Shown: positions 1 to 12,640 of the stretch, piece after piece
Layout: each line of letters opens with the position of its first letter
Numbering within the stretch: position 1 is the first letter of the stretch
From: Tubiluchus corallicola
Lineage: Eukaryota > Priapulida > Priapulimorpha > Priapulimorphida > Tubiluchidae
Direction of reading: 5' to 3'
DNA length: 64,000 bases
Assembly (NCBI GenBank): GCA_030141605.1
Contig: JAQGDQ010000196.1
Span: forward strand, 248,001 to 312,000
Notes under the pieces: model-generated
What the model saw: the letters and a program-made list of their open reading frames with translations, nothing else
What the model was told of the DNA's origin: nothing
The model's database searches: none
Program-made: the position numbers and the translations under genes

Positions 1-771
1 CAGGTGACTAGTAGAAAGTTTCTAATCAAGTGACTTAGTTGCTTACATATGTCAGAACAAAACAATACTGGTCAATGTTAGGACATGTCTCTTAGCATAC
101 AAGCCTTTTAACTCAACCAATTGCACTTCAGAAATGTTCAACTTGGAAGTGTTTAAAAGTCAAATCTCTTTAGAAAAAAGAGCTTACTGTAACTTGAAAT
201 TTGACCCTAACTTTATTAACTTTTGTGGCTTCCTTCCTAGTGAAATCAGGCCTTGAAGTTGCATTTTTCCACAAATATTTTGTTTGGATTTGCTCGTGAA
301 ACTTTGGAAAATCGCAGGCTAAACTAATGTGTTAGCAATGGCTTCCTTGGATACTGCATCGTTTCTGTGATGCTAAATTTGTAAACATTGCTACACAGCG
401 AAATTGACACGTGATAACCAAATCAGCTGCGCTGACATCATCTAAAAAGCAAAATGCGTGAAATTAAGGCCCTGACTTTCTTCGGAAATGACACATTCGC
501 ACCCGATCTCCTCTTGTATAAATCACGAAGAAAAAGTTAAGGGTATCAGAAAATCTTAGAGCAGAGCATTTTCTTTCTGTTTTTGTGTAAAACTGAAACT
601 TCATAAAGTACGATGTATTTGACCTTTAAGCAGTATTTTACTACTTATAAACCATTTACCACTTATAACACATACCAGTATTAAGACAGTGTTGTTTTAA
701 GGCAACTTTCTCAACACATTATCATTAGTATGAGTTGTTGCATTTGATTAATTGTGCATATTTCTTCACAG
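1..771. other. Intron of the PPM1-like gene, upstream part
   Basis: Non-coding, AT-rich sequence before the first exon I can recognise. It ends in a pyrimidine-rich tract and an AG acceptor at 770-771. The upstream exons, including the start codon and the first part of the phosphatase domain, lie outside the window. I see no repeat or exon here. Confidence 0.6.
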
Positions 772-3700
772 GCTCGTGTGCTAGCCACTATTGGACCAAC
801 ACGAGGTCTAGGAGATCACGATTTGCGTGTTTTTGATACTAACTTGTATGTAAAACCATTTCTGTCTTCAGTACCTGAGGTAAGTTTATGATGACTTGTT
901 ATGTTTATATTGTACCTTTTGCATGCCTGACACATTACAAGGTGACACCTGAGATTGTTAGCTTCAGATCAAAGTTCGATTTGTAAGCTTAGCTGGTCTT
1001 TAGTTTGTAAGCTGACAGGAACAAATCCTTTTTTCTAAGACGTTGGTATTGCAGTGTTTTAAAAACTACACGAATATAGAAAGAAGTTTCACTAATGTGA
1101 AAATGACTTATCACTAAGAACTAGTACAATTCATACAAAAATCCCATAATAAGCAAATGAAAGATACATAGTACCAGCTTACGTCTCGGTGAGCTATCTT
1201 AATGTAGGTGAAAGAATGTAAAATCAAAAAGTATCACTATCCATTTAGCATCCATTATTGAAAATATCAAGAAAACACAGATTATAGATGGATGCATGGA
1301 TCAAGAAATGAAAAGTCCTAATTTTGTTTTAAGAACAAAATGGATATTTTGCAACCCTTTACTCACACTGAAAAAGCAACCTATATCCAAAATATCCATA
1401 TTGAAAATATCAACTAAATCCAAATATTTTTCAACATATTTTTCATTATCTTATTTGTGGGATTTGTTTATTAATTAAAATCCCTGAGCTTTTAGTGTCG
1501 ACCAGTAGCAAATACTCATATTGGAAGTAACATGAATTACCATGATTAAATCTTGTTATGTCTATTTAGGTAGAAGTAATTGACCTTTCCACAGAGGAGT
1601 ATGGTCCTGATGATGTAGTAATTCTTGCCTCTGATGGATTATGGGATGTGACGAGCAATGAGACGGCAGCAGAAATTGTCATGTCGACACTCTCAAAATT
1701 TTCATTTAATGAACTCAGCAGGTAAACAAGAAAACATCATTTGTTTTTTTGTGATTTATATTTGCTGCTTTCAACTTTAACATAAAATTACACTCTAAAA
1801 TGGTTAATGGTACATGTTTACTTACATGCTAATTTTGGTAATCAAATATTAGATGAGCTGCATCTTGAGCAACAAAATTTTATTGAGAAAAGTTTTTTGT
1901 TCTATAAAGTATCTTTGTTAGCTTCATTATATTAGTGTCAAAATTATTAAGTTGATGTTTAATATAATGCCAGCACTAAAAGTACTATGATGTGGATGAA
2001 GTAATACCATGTTTTTTTAGTTAAAGTAAAATACTTGCAGAAATATCTCTTTTGTTCTGTTCGTTATTGAAATATATCTAATTTGTTTTTTGTGATTCTC
2101 ACCTAATAAGAGTTTAATCCTGTAAACACAGGAAAGCAATATTAAATTAGAGTCTGAAAAACTGTGCATTTCCACTGGGATGCAAACACAAGACCTGCTT
2201 TATAGGCAGCTATGCTAATCATTACACTACAGTGGTACCCGACTTTTCAGACTGGGAAATTTACTCTACTAGTCACTAGAGGACTAACAGCAGGAATCAC
2301 AGTCCACACTTGTATTAAAACGTAATATAACATATTGTAACAATATGTAGTTTGAAAATTTTCACTATCTGCATATTTCCCATCTCAGGTATACATCGGC
2401 TGCTCAGGATTTAGCTATGCATGCTCGAGGTCTGCTACAAGAAAAATCCAACTGGAAGACGCGGGATGACAAACCAGCTTCAGGTGATGACATCACAGTG
2501 TTTATAGTTCCACTGAGCTTTCACAAAGAACCGGCAAAAACCACCGTACCAACAAGTGCCTCTGTACTTTCTAAGTAAGTTGGACTTTATGAGGACTATG
2601 GTAGAGCCTTTTTCTTCTTGTGTTTACGTCGTTCATGCACTTTCAGCTTAGGGCTACTTTATTTGAATTTACTGTCAAACAGTCAACTGATAAGACACAC
2701 ATCTGCAAGAACTGAACTGTGTTAATACAGGCTATGCTGTCTTCAGACAAGCTTTATGCCCAGTTGACTTGTGCACAAATAAACATTCTCGTTTTACAAT
2801 AACTAATTAGAAATGAAGCAGTCAAAAATACGAAACCTAATGCAATGATGTTCTTCATCAATTTCCAAAAACAAATCTAATTTGAGTCTCACATCTCTAG
2901 TCTTCAAGATCGATTTGAATCTAAATTTTTAATTCATCTAATTTTCAAAATTTGCTGAATTTGAATCTTGTTAGATGTGGAATTTGAATCATAAGAATTT
3001 CATATAAATAACAGTTTTAAACAGACTGTTCAAAAGACTGTTGAAAAAATTATGTAAAAATCATTGACATTACAATTTCTTCTGCAATGATTACTCCTGG
3101 ATGAGTTACAAAACAGTCTGACATCAATCCAAACTGAACTGTTGTCTTGAAAATTTTCTTCACTCCTAGTAGTCTTACTACAGCATCACCAGCATTTTTA
3201 TGACAGTATTTCCTAAAATCGAGCTAATAACTCATTTTTCCTATCTACATCACAAATGTGTTACTAGAATAGTGGGTTATATATTACAGTAAGTGCTCAC
3301 TTAAAGACACTAATGCATGCCAGCAAAACACGATGTTAAGGGGAACATCATTATATGAAACAATGCATTCCATAGAAAACAACGTAAAAGCTTTCAGTTG
3401 TGTTCCTCACCCAAAGTTCAATAATGCTTGGTTTAGCAAGAGCGGTCACTAAGTTGCATTGCAGGACAAAAAATCAATAATGCTTAGCTATGTAAAGCTT
3501 TCATTTGCTTTGCCCAACAAAAATCAATAGTACTTCGGCATAAATCAAACACTTCATGGATTTTATCCTTTATTACTGACAATTTTTAACTAAAAGTTAA
3601 ATTGTTAAAGTTAAAGAGAGAACTGAAGTTTGCAGTGAAAATTCAATCTTTCATGCATGCATCTTACTCTGATTGATCCCCTTATGCTATTTGTTCCTCC

Positions 3701-5224
3701 TTTTTTCATATCATGCATAGTCTCCATGTTTTTTCTGTTAAAGCTTTTTTTCAACACTGTAAGGCATTAGCAACACAATGTCTCACTTCTGAGCTTCGCT
3801 CTGTTTCTGGATTATTTTCTCAAAAAAATTTCAAATCCAGCACCATACCGTGTTTTAAAAGCTTCTTGCAGATGTCTAACTCTAGCCATTTTTGTTTTGC
3901 ACTCCTGAGAAGTATTTCTAGTATAGCTTTTCCAGCAACATAAATGCAAATGAGGTGAAGGTAGCTATAATTAACCAAGTAATGTAACATCAATCAGCGC
4001 TATCAATTAGCGAGTAATCAGCAAGGAGTCAACGATGCCTGCTAGGTAGGGCAAATTGTCGAATTGTACTAAGGTGGTTTCTGTTAATAGGGCTTCTCTG
4101 TGAAATGCGAGTGCAGTAACTAAAATTTCAGTGCTTGAAGGCCAAAAAATTGTCGTTAAGATGAAATGTTCGTCGTTGAGTAATAAAAGTTGTCAAAAGG
4201 TCAGCTTCGTTAAACAAAAAGTCGCTAGGTGAGGTGTCATCAGGCAAGGACTTACTGTATCTAATATTTGAAATAATTGAGAATCTGCATATTATTTGCA
4301 GAATAGTATAGTATGCTATGTTTTAGGTCTAGTTCTGGTGTACCAAAGGACTGGATGTCTCCCGTTATGGCAGCTATTGAAAGTGAGGAGGGTCTGTATG
4401 CATCGGGTGACTCAGGGATTGCTGAAAATGATGACTTTAATCCTGCTGAATATCGAGAAAATTTTCAAAATCGCCTACAGAATGATGATAGTCTTCTTGA
4501 CTACAGCTTGCGTAAAACATTGGGCGCAACTTCAGAGACTTCCAATAACTCAGAAACGGATATTAATGCCCGCACACCAGAAAGTACCGACCTTGGAGTT
4601 GCCTCAGATGTTGGCGCAGAAGAAGCATGGCATGATTTCGAGGATGGATTGTCAGAATCAAAGGGACCTGACTCATTTGAGATTGCTTTTCGATTACGCA
4701 ATGCTTCTATGGTGGCTTCACTACAGGAAGATCAAATTACCAAGGACATTTTGTCTTCAGGAACTGAAACTAGAGGTGCTCTAAATACTAATGAGGAAAA
4801 AGGATTTAATTGTGAAACTAGCCAAAAATTAGAGTTTGACATAAGCAATGAAGCCAGTGAGAAGGCACATTCTGGTGCAAGCCAAGAAGCGTGTGACAAA
4901 CTAGAATGTGGCATGACTGATGGAGACACGGAGAAATCACAACATGGTGTAAGTGAAAAAACTCCTTATGATGAAACCAGTAAACAATCAGGCAACGATG
5001 TGAGTAAAGAAGCCAGTGAAAAGCTTGATTATGATGTGAACAGGGAAGCCAGTGAAAAGCCTGATTGTGATGTAAGCAAAGAAGCCATTGAAGAACCTGT
5101 TCATGATGTAAGCAAAAAAGCCAGTGAAAATCCTGATATTGATGTAATCAACAAAGCCAGCAAGAAAACAAATTTTGAAGAGCTAGAACATAGTGATTCA
5201 GATTTGGAAGAAGGTTATGTGTAA
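772..5224 (+). CDS. PPM1H/J/M-like PP2C-family serine/threonine phosphatase, last four exons (5' partial)
   Basis: The visible exons are 772-879, 1570-1721, 2389-2574 and 4327-5224. All introns are GT-AG and the phases join without a break, giving 447 residues and a TAA stop at 5222-5224. The first exon encodes ATIGPTRGLGDHDLRV and then KPFLSS. The second contains DDVVILASDGLWDV, a core PP2C motif with a metal-coordinating aspartate. The third encodes RYTSAAQDL and SGDDITVF, the latter holding the last conserved metal-binding aspartate. These match the PPM1H/PPM1J/PPM1M branch, metal-dependent (Mg/Mn) Ser/Thr protein phosphatases; vertebrate PPM1H acts on phosphorylated Rab GTPases. The long last exon carries a roughly 300-residue acidic tail that I do not recognise from the vertebrate proteins, with 12-residue tandem repeats. 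Which of H, J or M is orthologous cannot be decided from this half. The N-terminal part lies upstream of the window. Confidence 0.9.
2171..2240 (-). repeat. tRNA-like SINE head in an intron
   Basis: Read on the minus strand, this segment resembles a decayed tRNA: a box-A-like start (AGTGTAATGATTAGCATAGC) and, after about 30 nt, a box-B-like GTGTTTGCATCCCAG. It lies in the intron between the exons ending at 1721 and starting at 2389. The stems are not well paired, so a pol III SINE remnant is more likely than a working tRNA gene. Confidence 0.4.
3287..4257. mobile_element. pogo/Tigger-like non-autonomous DNA transposon (MITE)
   Basis: A 971-bp element whose ends are inverted copies of CAGTAAGTSCT (left end at 3287, right end finishing at 4257). 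Each end is flanked by TA (3285-3286 and 4258-4259), the target duplication of Tc1/mariner/pogo transposons. The inner ends hold poorly conserved GTTAAG/CGTTAA words, as in Tigger-type terminal repeats. I see no transposase reading frame, so it would depend on a transposase made elsewhere. It lies entirely within the last intron of the PPM1-like gene (2575-4326). A truncated relative lies at 42690-42876. Confidence 0.65.
4838..5170 (+). repeat. 36-bp coding tandem repeat in the phosphatase tail
   Basis: About nine imperfect 36-bp units encode a 12-residue motif close to DVSKEASEKPDx. The clearest copies are DVSKEASEKLDY, DVNREASEKPDC, DVSKEAIEEPVH and DVSKKASENPDI. Earlier units start with DISNEASEKAHS and are more diverged. 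The array is acidic and lysine-rich and is predicted to be disordered or helical. It lies near the end of the last exon, about 18 codons before the stop. Confidence 0.8.
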
Positions 5225-5508
5225 AGGTTTAGAAGGAATATTAAAAGATTTTAATACTTAAAATGTAAGCAATTTGGCCTGATTTTCCCCCTAATGCAAA
5301 ACGAATGCTGCTTGACTTTGTCATCTATAATTACTACGTATAATTATTGATATGTATTTGATGTACTGTAGCAGTCATAATCCTCTTTTTCCAAATCCTT
5401 ATAAATAACCTGTACAAACTTTTGTGTTTCAATAATGACTCAGTTTGCTTTTTTAACTAATTTTTCTCATTGATGCAGAATCAAAATGTACGTTAATTTA
5501 TTTTTTCA

Positions 5509-5580
5509 TATGTATATATATATATGTATTCTATATTATATTATATTTTATTATATTATGTTATAGTATATTATATTATC
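5509..5580. repeat. AT-rich microsatellite (TA and TTATA units)
   Basis: A run of TATATATA followed by irregular TTATA/ATTAT units, about 290 bp after the phosphatase stop codon. It lies in the presumed 3' untranslated or flanking region. Confidence 0.8.
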
Positions 5581-5819
5581 GTGTTTAGTTTCTTCACTTG
5601 TAAAAGTTTTGTCTTAGCAGTGACCCCCACCTGTAATTTAAATTTTTTATTGTAACCTTTTTTCTGTAAATATTAAAATAATTGCCCTGTCATGTTCTTT
5701 TTGAGTGAATTAACATGCTTGCAAGATGTTTCATCGATGTATGCATGCAGCATTGTTAGTTGCAACATAATGTCTTGCCATAGTCTGTAACTTTTATGCT
5801 TTAGTATGTCTAGTTGTAG

Positions 5820-6560
5820 TCAGGGATGCGAGGATCTATTAATTTCCCAATCCGCAATAAATTTGGTCCACAAAGATAAAATCTGCAGTCCACTAAAAAT
5901 CCACATTTTCTTATTAACAGCGATCCGCAAACACTCTATACTAAATTTCTTAAAATCTATGATCCGTCCTGATCCGTAAGGCTTCCGATCCGCATCCTGC
6001 TTACATGTCTATTTTAATTCACTTCCACATAATAATCTGCATGTTCAGCAAACCTTGGTTTAAATAAATAAAAATATTTTAAATCAGTGGAAATCGCACC
6101 TTGTTGCAGTGTGTCCACTGGGTGGTTCATTTTCATTGATTAATTGCAATTGTAAAAAGGAATATTAGAATATTCTTTATCTGATGTTATTGATTTCACA
6201 TTAGTATTTTTAGAGCAAATAAAAGATTTTACTACTACTGCTGCTGCTGTTGCTACTAATGCTACTGCTACTAGTATAGTAGTACATTAGTTTAATGATT
6301 AATGAAGCTAATTATTATTTTTATTTCATTGTTATTCAACTTGGTAACTTGTGATGAGTGTCAGTCTGCTATTTTCTTCCTGCAATGCTCACATTATTAT
6401 CTAATGTGTATTAACATTAATGAAAATTAAAATCCGCAAAGATCACCAAATTTTTAATCCGCATTTGGTCCGTATAATTCCTTATCTTTAATAGTAAATC
6501 CACAATCCGATCGGATCCTCAAAAAATCTTGCGAATCTTGCTGTCATCCAGTCCGCAAGA
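5820..6560. repeat. Probable transposon remnant rich in ATCCGCA words
   Basis: The heptamer ATCCGCA or close forms (GTCCGCA, ATCCACA) recurs many times, clustered around 5855-6000 and 6430-6560. Phrases such as TTTGGTCC follow it in both clusters. The two clusters look like diverged halves of one repeat, but I could not align clean terminal repeats. A CTA/CTG triplet tract (about 6231-6283) lies between them. No coding potential was recognised. Confidence 0.4.
6231..6283. repeat. Triplet microsatellite (ACT/GCT)n
   Basis: Short runs of ACT, then GCT, then mixed GCTACT triplets. Simple-sequence DNA in intergenic space. Confidence 0.8.
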
Positions 6561-6569
6561 TCACGTTCC

Positions 6570-8200
6570 GCTCATCAGTGGTTCTTTATTCACTTCTACG
6601 AACATAGTGCTAACTGAGAACGGGTTTGTGCATGTCTAGAATTATTATATGCCTGTTTTACCAATGATGCTACCACTGATACTTCCATGCTTAAACACAC
6701 ACTTGAGTGTCCTGCCCTATCTCGCCTTCATTTGTAAAGTTCATTTGCAATATACAAGTGCAATGAATTGTTGTTGTTGCAATAAACACAATTACATATT
6801 TTGGTGCTGTCATTAAACAATTTGAAACCTTGTATTCACTTTTATCTCAGACTTTCAGCCTCTCTGCCTTCTATGTGCCAAACACTTTAATTAATTAGAT
6901 TTTATTCAAGCTTTATTAAAACAAATGAGGCAATGAGCAGTCAATGGCTTTAAAGCTGAAGTTCACCTGCATAAAGCATTTTAATTTACCTTTATTAACA
7001 ATATTACATATAAGCAGATATATTTAATAGATAACAGTTTTTGAGTTATCAGTCTAATAATCTGTCTGCATGACTAATAGACCTATACAATATTAGTGCT
7101 TTATATTTGTGTGATTGATATTTGTAATTGTTGTTCAGATGAGTAATAATCATTTTAATGATTTTATTAGCTGGGAAATTTTCTAACAAATGTTGTGGTC
7201 ATTTACAGTTGGTATATTCTATTGTAATTGTTCATTTTATTATGATAATTGATATATTATACAACAGTCATATTTTTCAAATCCAACCACTCTGCTTACT
7301 AAAATAATAATATTGTAAATTTTCAGTTTTTTTAAATATATTTTGGTGTTTTCCTGTATCGTGTTAATAAGAACATAAAGACAAAAATTAATTACTGCTT
7401 CCAATTAACATGGAACATAGAACATTTATTGTCTCCAACGTTTGTCCACTATAACAACAGCGTTTTCAGTAAGTGTTGCTTAAATATTAGGTAATTGCAA
7501 TCATGTAGCAGGCAGGGAGGGACCAAAGGGTCATCTAGTCATATTGATAGGTTTGACAAAATTAAAAATAAATTTATTATTGCTTCAATTACAACCACCT
7601 ATATAAGTTAACTCGTTGATTAACTAAGTAGCCTAATTACAGTTTTCAAGTTGTAAATCTTTTTGCAGTTTGCTGACTGATACAAATTAGGATTAAGAAT
7701 TACTTGAAAGTTTTTCGACATCCTTGCAGCATAAAAAATATTCACTCAGTCCTTAAATAAAGCCTACTGTAAGTGTACATAATTATATACACTTAGTCCT
7801 TGGTTTTTCAAGTAGTTAGAGTGCCGTAAAAAAGGGCAATATATTTTTTATTTTTATAAAATTAATTATTTTGTGATCGTTGCACATGTATTTTAGCCAT
7901 ACAAAATAATCTTTTTGCAGCGGGTAGAGGACACAAGACTACTGTGATTTCCATGAAAAGCAAAATACTTTTCGTTTTCTCCAAGAGGTGGCACGACAAG
8001 AAAAACTTTGATCATGTTCACTTGTTTCATTAACAGGTAGCCAGTTAGCCACTAGCCAGGTAAGGAAAGTTCGTAAGCAGTACGGAATCGGTTGCGTTTG
8101 TCGAAGATTTCGGAATTTCTGTGTAAGTGTATTGTATTTTCAAGGAATTCAGAATTATAATATTTGTGACAGATCATTACTAACGACGATCAAATCTCCA
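6570..8200. other. Intergenic DNA with no recognised feature
   Basis: AT-rich sequence with many in-frame stops on both strands. I see no exon with a homologue and no clear repeat. Confidence 0.5.
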
Positions 8201-8215
8201 AAGAATTGATAATTG

Positions 8216-8681
8216 TCTGATTTGGGTTACACACCAAATGGTATTTGGGCTAAGTGGTTGGAGAAAGTTCAGCGTGATCCGGCACTGTCAGAATTTGATA
8301 AGTACTGTATGCTAATATCATCTTATTGTTTTTACTTATAATAAGTTATCATAAATTGTATTAAATGCTGATAACAATCTGATAATTAGGCTTATGCTGT
8401 TTTATTGACTGAAATCCTGCTTAGAATGTGCACATGAGTGTCACTGTGTGATGGATATTTTTTGACTACTGCCTCTTCAGTACTTGCTATAAATTTGTTA
8501 TTTTTGTGCGCCTTCTGCGCTCTTCTCCAAGACTAGTGTATTAAATTTTCGTGGTATTATCTTCAAGTTTGGGAAAACACTGCTGGATTTAGCTGAAAAG
8601 ATGCCTTGGGCTATTCAACTAATTGAAGAGGGCCCCACCAGCCGTATTCAACCTCGTTTCCCTGACTCTGAAAACAAGTAA
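8216..8681 (+). other. Two coding-like segments of unknown identity
   Basis: Two stretches have protein-like composition unlike the surrounding AT-rich DNA. The first, from 8216 to about 8300, reads GYTPNGIWAKWLEKVQRDPA and then LSEFDK. The second, 8568-8681, begins FGKTLLDLAEKMPWAIQL and ends FPDSENK before a TAA at 8679-8681. An acceptor-like TTCAAG precedes the second and a donor-like AAGTAC follows the first, but the phases do not join cleanly with these sites. I do not recognise the protein. They could be exons of a small gene, a decayed retrocopy or chance. Confidence 0.3.
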
Positions 8682-8699
8682 AGGTTCAAACAAAAATTA

Positions 8700-11600
8700 A
8701 GCTGAGGGTAATGATAGATGTTTAGTAAAATAACACAATTCACAGTTCTTTCTAACAGAGTTCCTCCTCAAAAGAGTACAAGATGGTATTGCTAAATGCT
8801 GTAGTGAATGCATGAATGCCAAACGAAACACTTTGTTTTGCAAAAACTGAACTTTGCGAATATTTTAAAGCAGAAATTAGCGGAAATTAAAAAAATGAAA
8901 TTATAAGTTTACTTTTATATTCTTTGAAGCCCTTGAACTTGCAAATTTTATTCCTGGGAAGTGTTACTAAAGATGATAATGACTACGTGACAGTGACAGT
9001 GTGACACTTTTAGATTCTATTTTAAGTTTGTCATTATGTGCAGTTTGAAGAAAATTGAGAAATTTCTTACTTGGTAAACAGTCTTCAGGTGATACGTATC
9101 AGCCATAATGATCACCTTCTGATGAGTATTCAAAATATATGTCAGAATGAGAACTACCTACTGTCAGGTTAAAATATTCAAATTTTTCACATCAGTTAAA
9201 ATTAACCTTCACTGGTTAACTTGTGGGTGGGGTATTAGAAACAAGAAAGCATCCTTAGATTCCTGATTCATAGAAAGTAAAGAAAGGTGATTTCTGAAGG
9301 AAGATTCTTTTAGAGGTTGGTACATTATAACAACATGTGTAGGGCAGACTTATGAGAGTGTCAAAAATATTATACACAGACTTTGAGGCCTTAGCCTTCA
9401 GCCAGTCTAGCTTGTAGGTGAATTTACCCCTAGACGAAAACCTCAAACTGCTCGGTTAGCTGAAGAACTTAGGCCTCGTTTAAATGCAAGAAATAGTTTT
9501 ATTATGTGTTACTGGATAAAGACTTGAAAGGGGTTATGACATGTGGCGACTTCAGTAATGAATGTTATATTAATTATAAAAAAACAGAATCTTGATGTAT
9601 GAACAGAATTGAAAGATGTTTATGAAATTTTAGCAAGATCTAGAAAGTTTTATTAAATTGTAAGGGCTTTTTATAGTTATTAAGTAATTTGCAGCTAATA
9701 AATTTGTGTCTAACAGTGGTAATTTTTGTTAGGAGTTGGACATACCAATCAGTAAAGCCAGTTTCTTGAAAAGTAATAGACATACTAACATAGCCACTCG
9801 CTTCTAAAACTATATATTATGTGTAAAGCTTCAATAGATATTATCACACCACTTTCAATTTCGGCTCTCTAAATGTACTTGGAGATAAAATTTTTTATCT
9901 CTACCACGCGCTACCAAAATCTCAGCTTTTGCCAAAAAAAAAAACAAACACTGCTGTGCCAAGTAGATACTGTAACTGTGGCTGAAAAGTTTTTGATTAA
10001 ATTTCTGATTAAAAAATAGGCACCCAGCTTGTGAAGCAATACGTATGCGTATATATATATATATTGTAACAAATTTTGTGTATATATACTGCTGTTGCTA
10101 TTGCCGCTGCTGCCACCACTACTATTAGCATGACAACGTATGTATTACACATACAGTATGTATGCAATATATCTTTGAGTTGTGAAGATTTCACAAATTT
10201 ATTTGTTTTCATTTGAAATTAACCAAAGTTCTCAAGAGGTCTTTATTAATTTTATCATTAAGTTTTTTGGAGAAAACCTGGGATGAAAACATGACAAAAA
10301 CGATGAATTTAAATAAATTGAAAAAATGACTAATACCTTTCTGCTGGTTGATTGGCATTGTATTACTTGCTTCTTATTTTGATCATTCTACTTGGTTTGT
10401 TGGTAATCATTTGAGGTCTGTCATATTCTAATAATAATTCTACCATCATACTGTTTAGGATGCTTTCTTGTGTACTTGATGAAACTGATAAGAATTTCCA
10501 CAGGTGTTTAACTAGATGATTGATTTACACATAACAACAGCTTTGAGCCAAATTACAAAATTACCTTGTGAATAGTGGGTTTGGAAACATCTCCATGTCT
10601 ATTAGGTTTTGCTATTTATGTCAGTTGTAGAATAGCTCTGCGTATCACTGGCTAGCCAAAAGGACTGTTGCTTCCTGGGTCGAAATGAAGTATTGCTTGT
10701 GAGTACCATTTATGTTAGTAAGAATTTGTTGTCTGAAACAGCATCCACAGCAGTCGCAGATCTATTCAATAACCTGCCTCGACATTGCACAATTTGATTG
10801 ATAAGCACTTAGCAAGTATGAAGTACACACTTTTTGATTGTATTTTTTCTTTTTTGTCTTAAAATTGAATGTATTTTAAGTGAGTTCAAACTGGTAATGG
10901 TCTAATATACTGTTTGCTCTATAAAAACACATCTATAGCCACAATGTTTACTCATATTGTGTATGAAAAAACTATATGTGCAAACCCAAAATTATTCACC
11001 GAGCTTTCAGTTTTCATTATTCTGCTTAGTGATAGTGAAATTCTAGTGGATTCTCTATATTCCTTTTAGACTTTCAATTCCCTTATGAGGGATATTAAAT
11101 GAGGGTGTTAAACCGTAAGATTTGTTTCATAATTTATTGCATGATTAAACAAAGCTTGATTGTTGTTTTTCTTCATTATTAGCAATAGATAATACAAAAC
11201 TCGGTTAAGAGTTAATCTGGATTTAGTGCTCAATCGCTCGTAATAAATGTTATATTTATTGTCAGATGTGATCAAAAGTTGGTAATATAATTTTCAACTG
11301 TAGCTCAGGTTGCTAAGCCTTTCTTACATTTCCTAGTTGTGTAGCTATATAACCTAGTTTCGTTGTTGTCCGGTCATTGATTTTTTATATACAAGCATCA
11401 ATAAAACTAACCTAGTCTGATCACTATCGATGTATCAATTATGGCCGTTCATAAATGCTGTAAAGGGCAATATCCTTTGTGCACGGGAGACATGATTGGG
11501 GGGTAATTACGCTCGTAGAAACAGCTGACATGGTGTTAGTGATCCCATAATTACCCGTTTGCATTCTTCACTGGGTAAAACATTGATAAGTTTAGGTGAA

Positions 11601-12640
11601 CCTTGTTATTTTCGCCTTCCAATCTTAAGCTTGGACAAGCGGCGACATTTTGCAAAAAGTCTAAATTTGTTGTGTTAGAAGGCCATCAAAAACAAGAAAT
11701 TTTGATGATCATATCTATATCTGCGCGTGAGATAGATTTCAGAATTTTGTTGTTTACTTACAAAGATTTCAAGTCCTCCTACAGTTACTTGTACAGTAGT
11801 TTGCGCTATATTGTGTTCATGTTACCGTTAATTTTGATTAACATTGGTTAAGTACTAAGTACAGATTTACCAAAACGCAGATGAGTGTCTCGGGGAGAGA
11901 GAAAAGATAGGTAATGAGCATGATAAAGGTGGGAGGGAGAGAGTGGGGACGGGTGATTTTGTAAAAATGTGCAGTTATTTCGTCGTAGTAGTTCAATGTC
12001 TAATTGTTTTAATTAATTAAGGATCTTTCGTGTTTTTCTTCAGACGTTTTTCACATAAAATACAGTCCTTTATTAATCCTAGTACTAACCTTGTTGTTTC
12101 GGGCAGTTTATGTAAAAAATGGACATCTAGCTGGAGGCTTTGTTAATTATTTTCTCTTTTGTCTTGTTTATTCTGACAGTTAGTTTATAATTATTAGTCG
12201 CTTTTAACTGCTCTGTAATTAGTAATGTTGGGGATTGTATTTTAACTCAATATTGTTTACAAGTGGAGCTGTGTGTCCAATGCAAAACTGATGCGACTCA
12301 TGTGGTACCTATCTGAGAGTACCACGACTTGCTGGAATTGGAGGTACTTTTGTTGGTTGGGTTGTTGAAACGTGCATTTCATTGCTTTTTTGGTCTAAGT
12401 TTCACGTTTTGCATACATCTGCTAAACTTGTAAGTACCAAAAGTGTGATAGACTTTTTAATAGAGTAATGTTGGTGACTTTTAATGGTGTATCGAGGTCA
12501 AAGGTCATTTGTGAATTTAAAACTGTGGGGTATTAGGCCACCAAAAGTTGAGTAGCTTTAGTGCTACAGAGAAGACAGATTATACTGTATACTTTATGAT
12601 CTTGAATAGCTTGTTTGAGTTAAGTCAGTTAAATGCCGAA
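8700..12640. other. Intergenic DNA with simple repeats only
   Basis: No exon recognised. It contains a TA microsatellite near 10046-10066, a GCTGCTGCC/ACTACT triplet tract near 10090-10125, and a purine-rich GGGAGAGAG stretch at about 11890-11955. The short ORFs here show no recognisable protein. Confidence 0.5.

Noticed and set aside
1296-1478. 60-codon ORF in a PPM1-like intron
   Set aside because: AT-rich random-looking translation inside an intron bounded by good splice sites.
4296-4784. 162-codon plus-strand ORF overlapping the last phosphatase exon
   Set aside because: It is in another frame from the spliced exon, which has a proper acceptor at 4325-4326, correct phase and a protein-like repeat. 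The ORF looks like a shadow.
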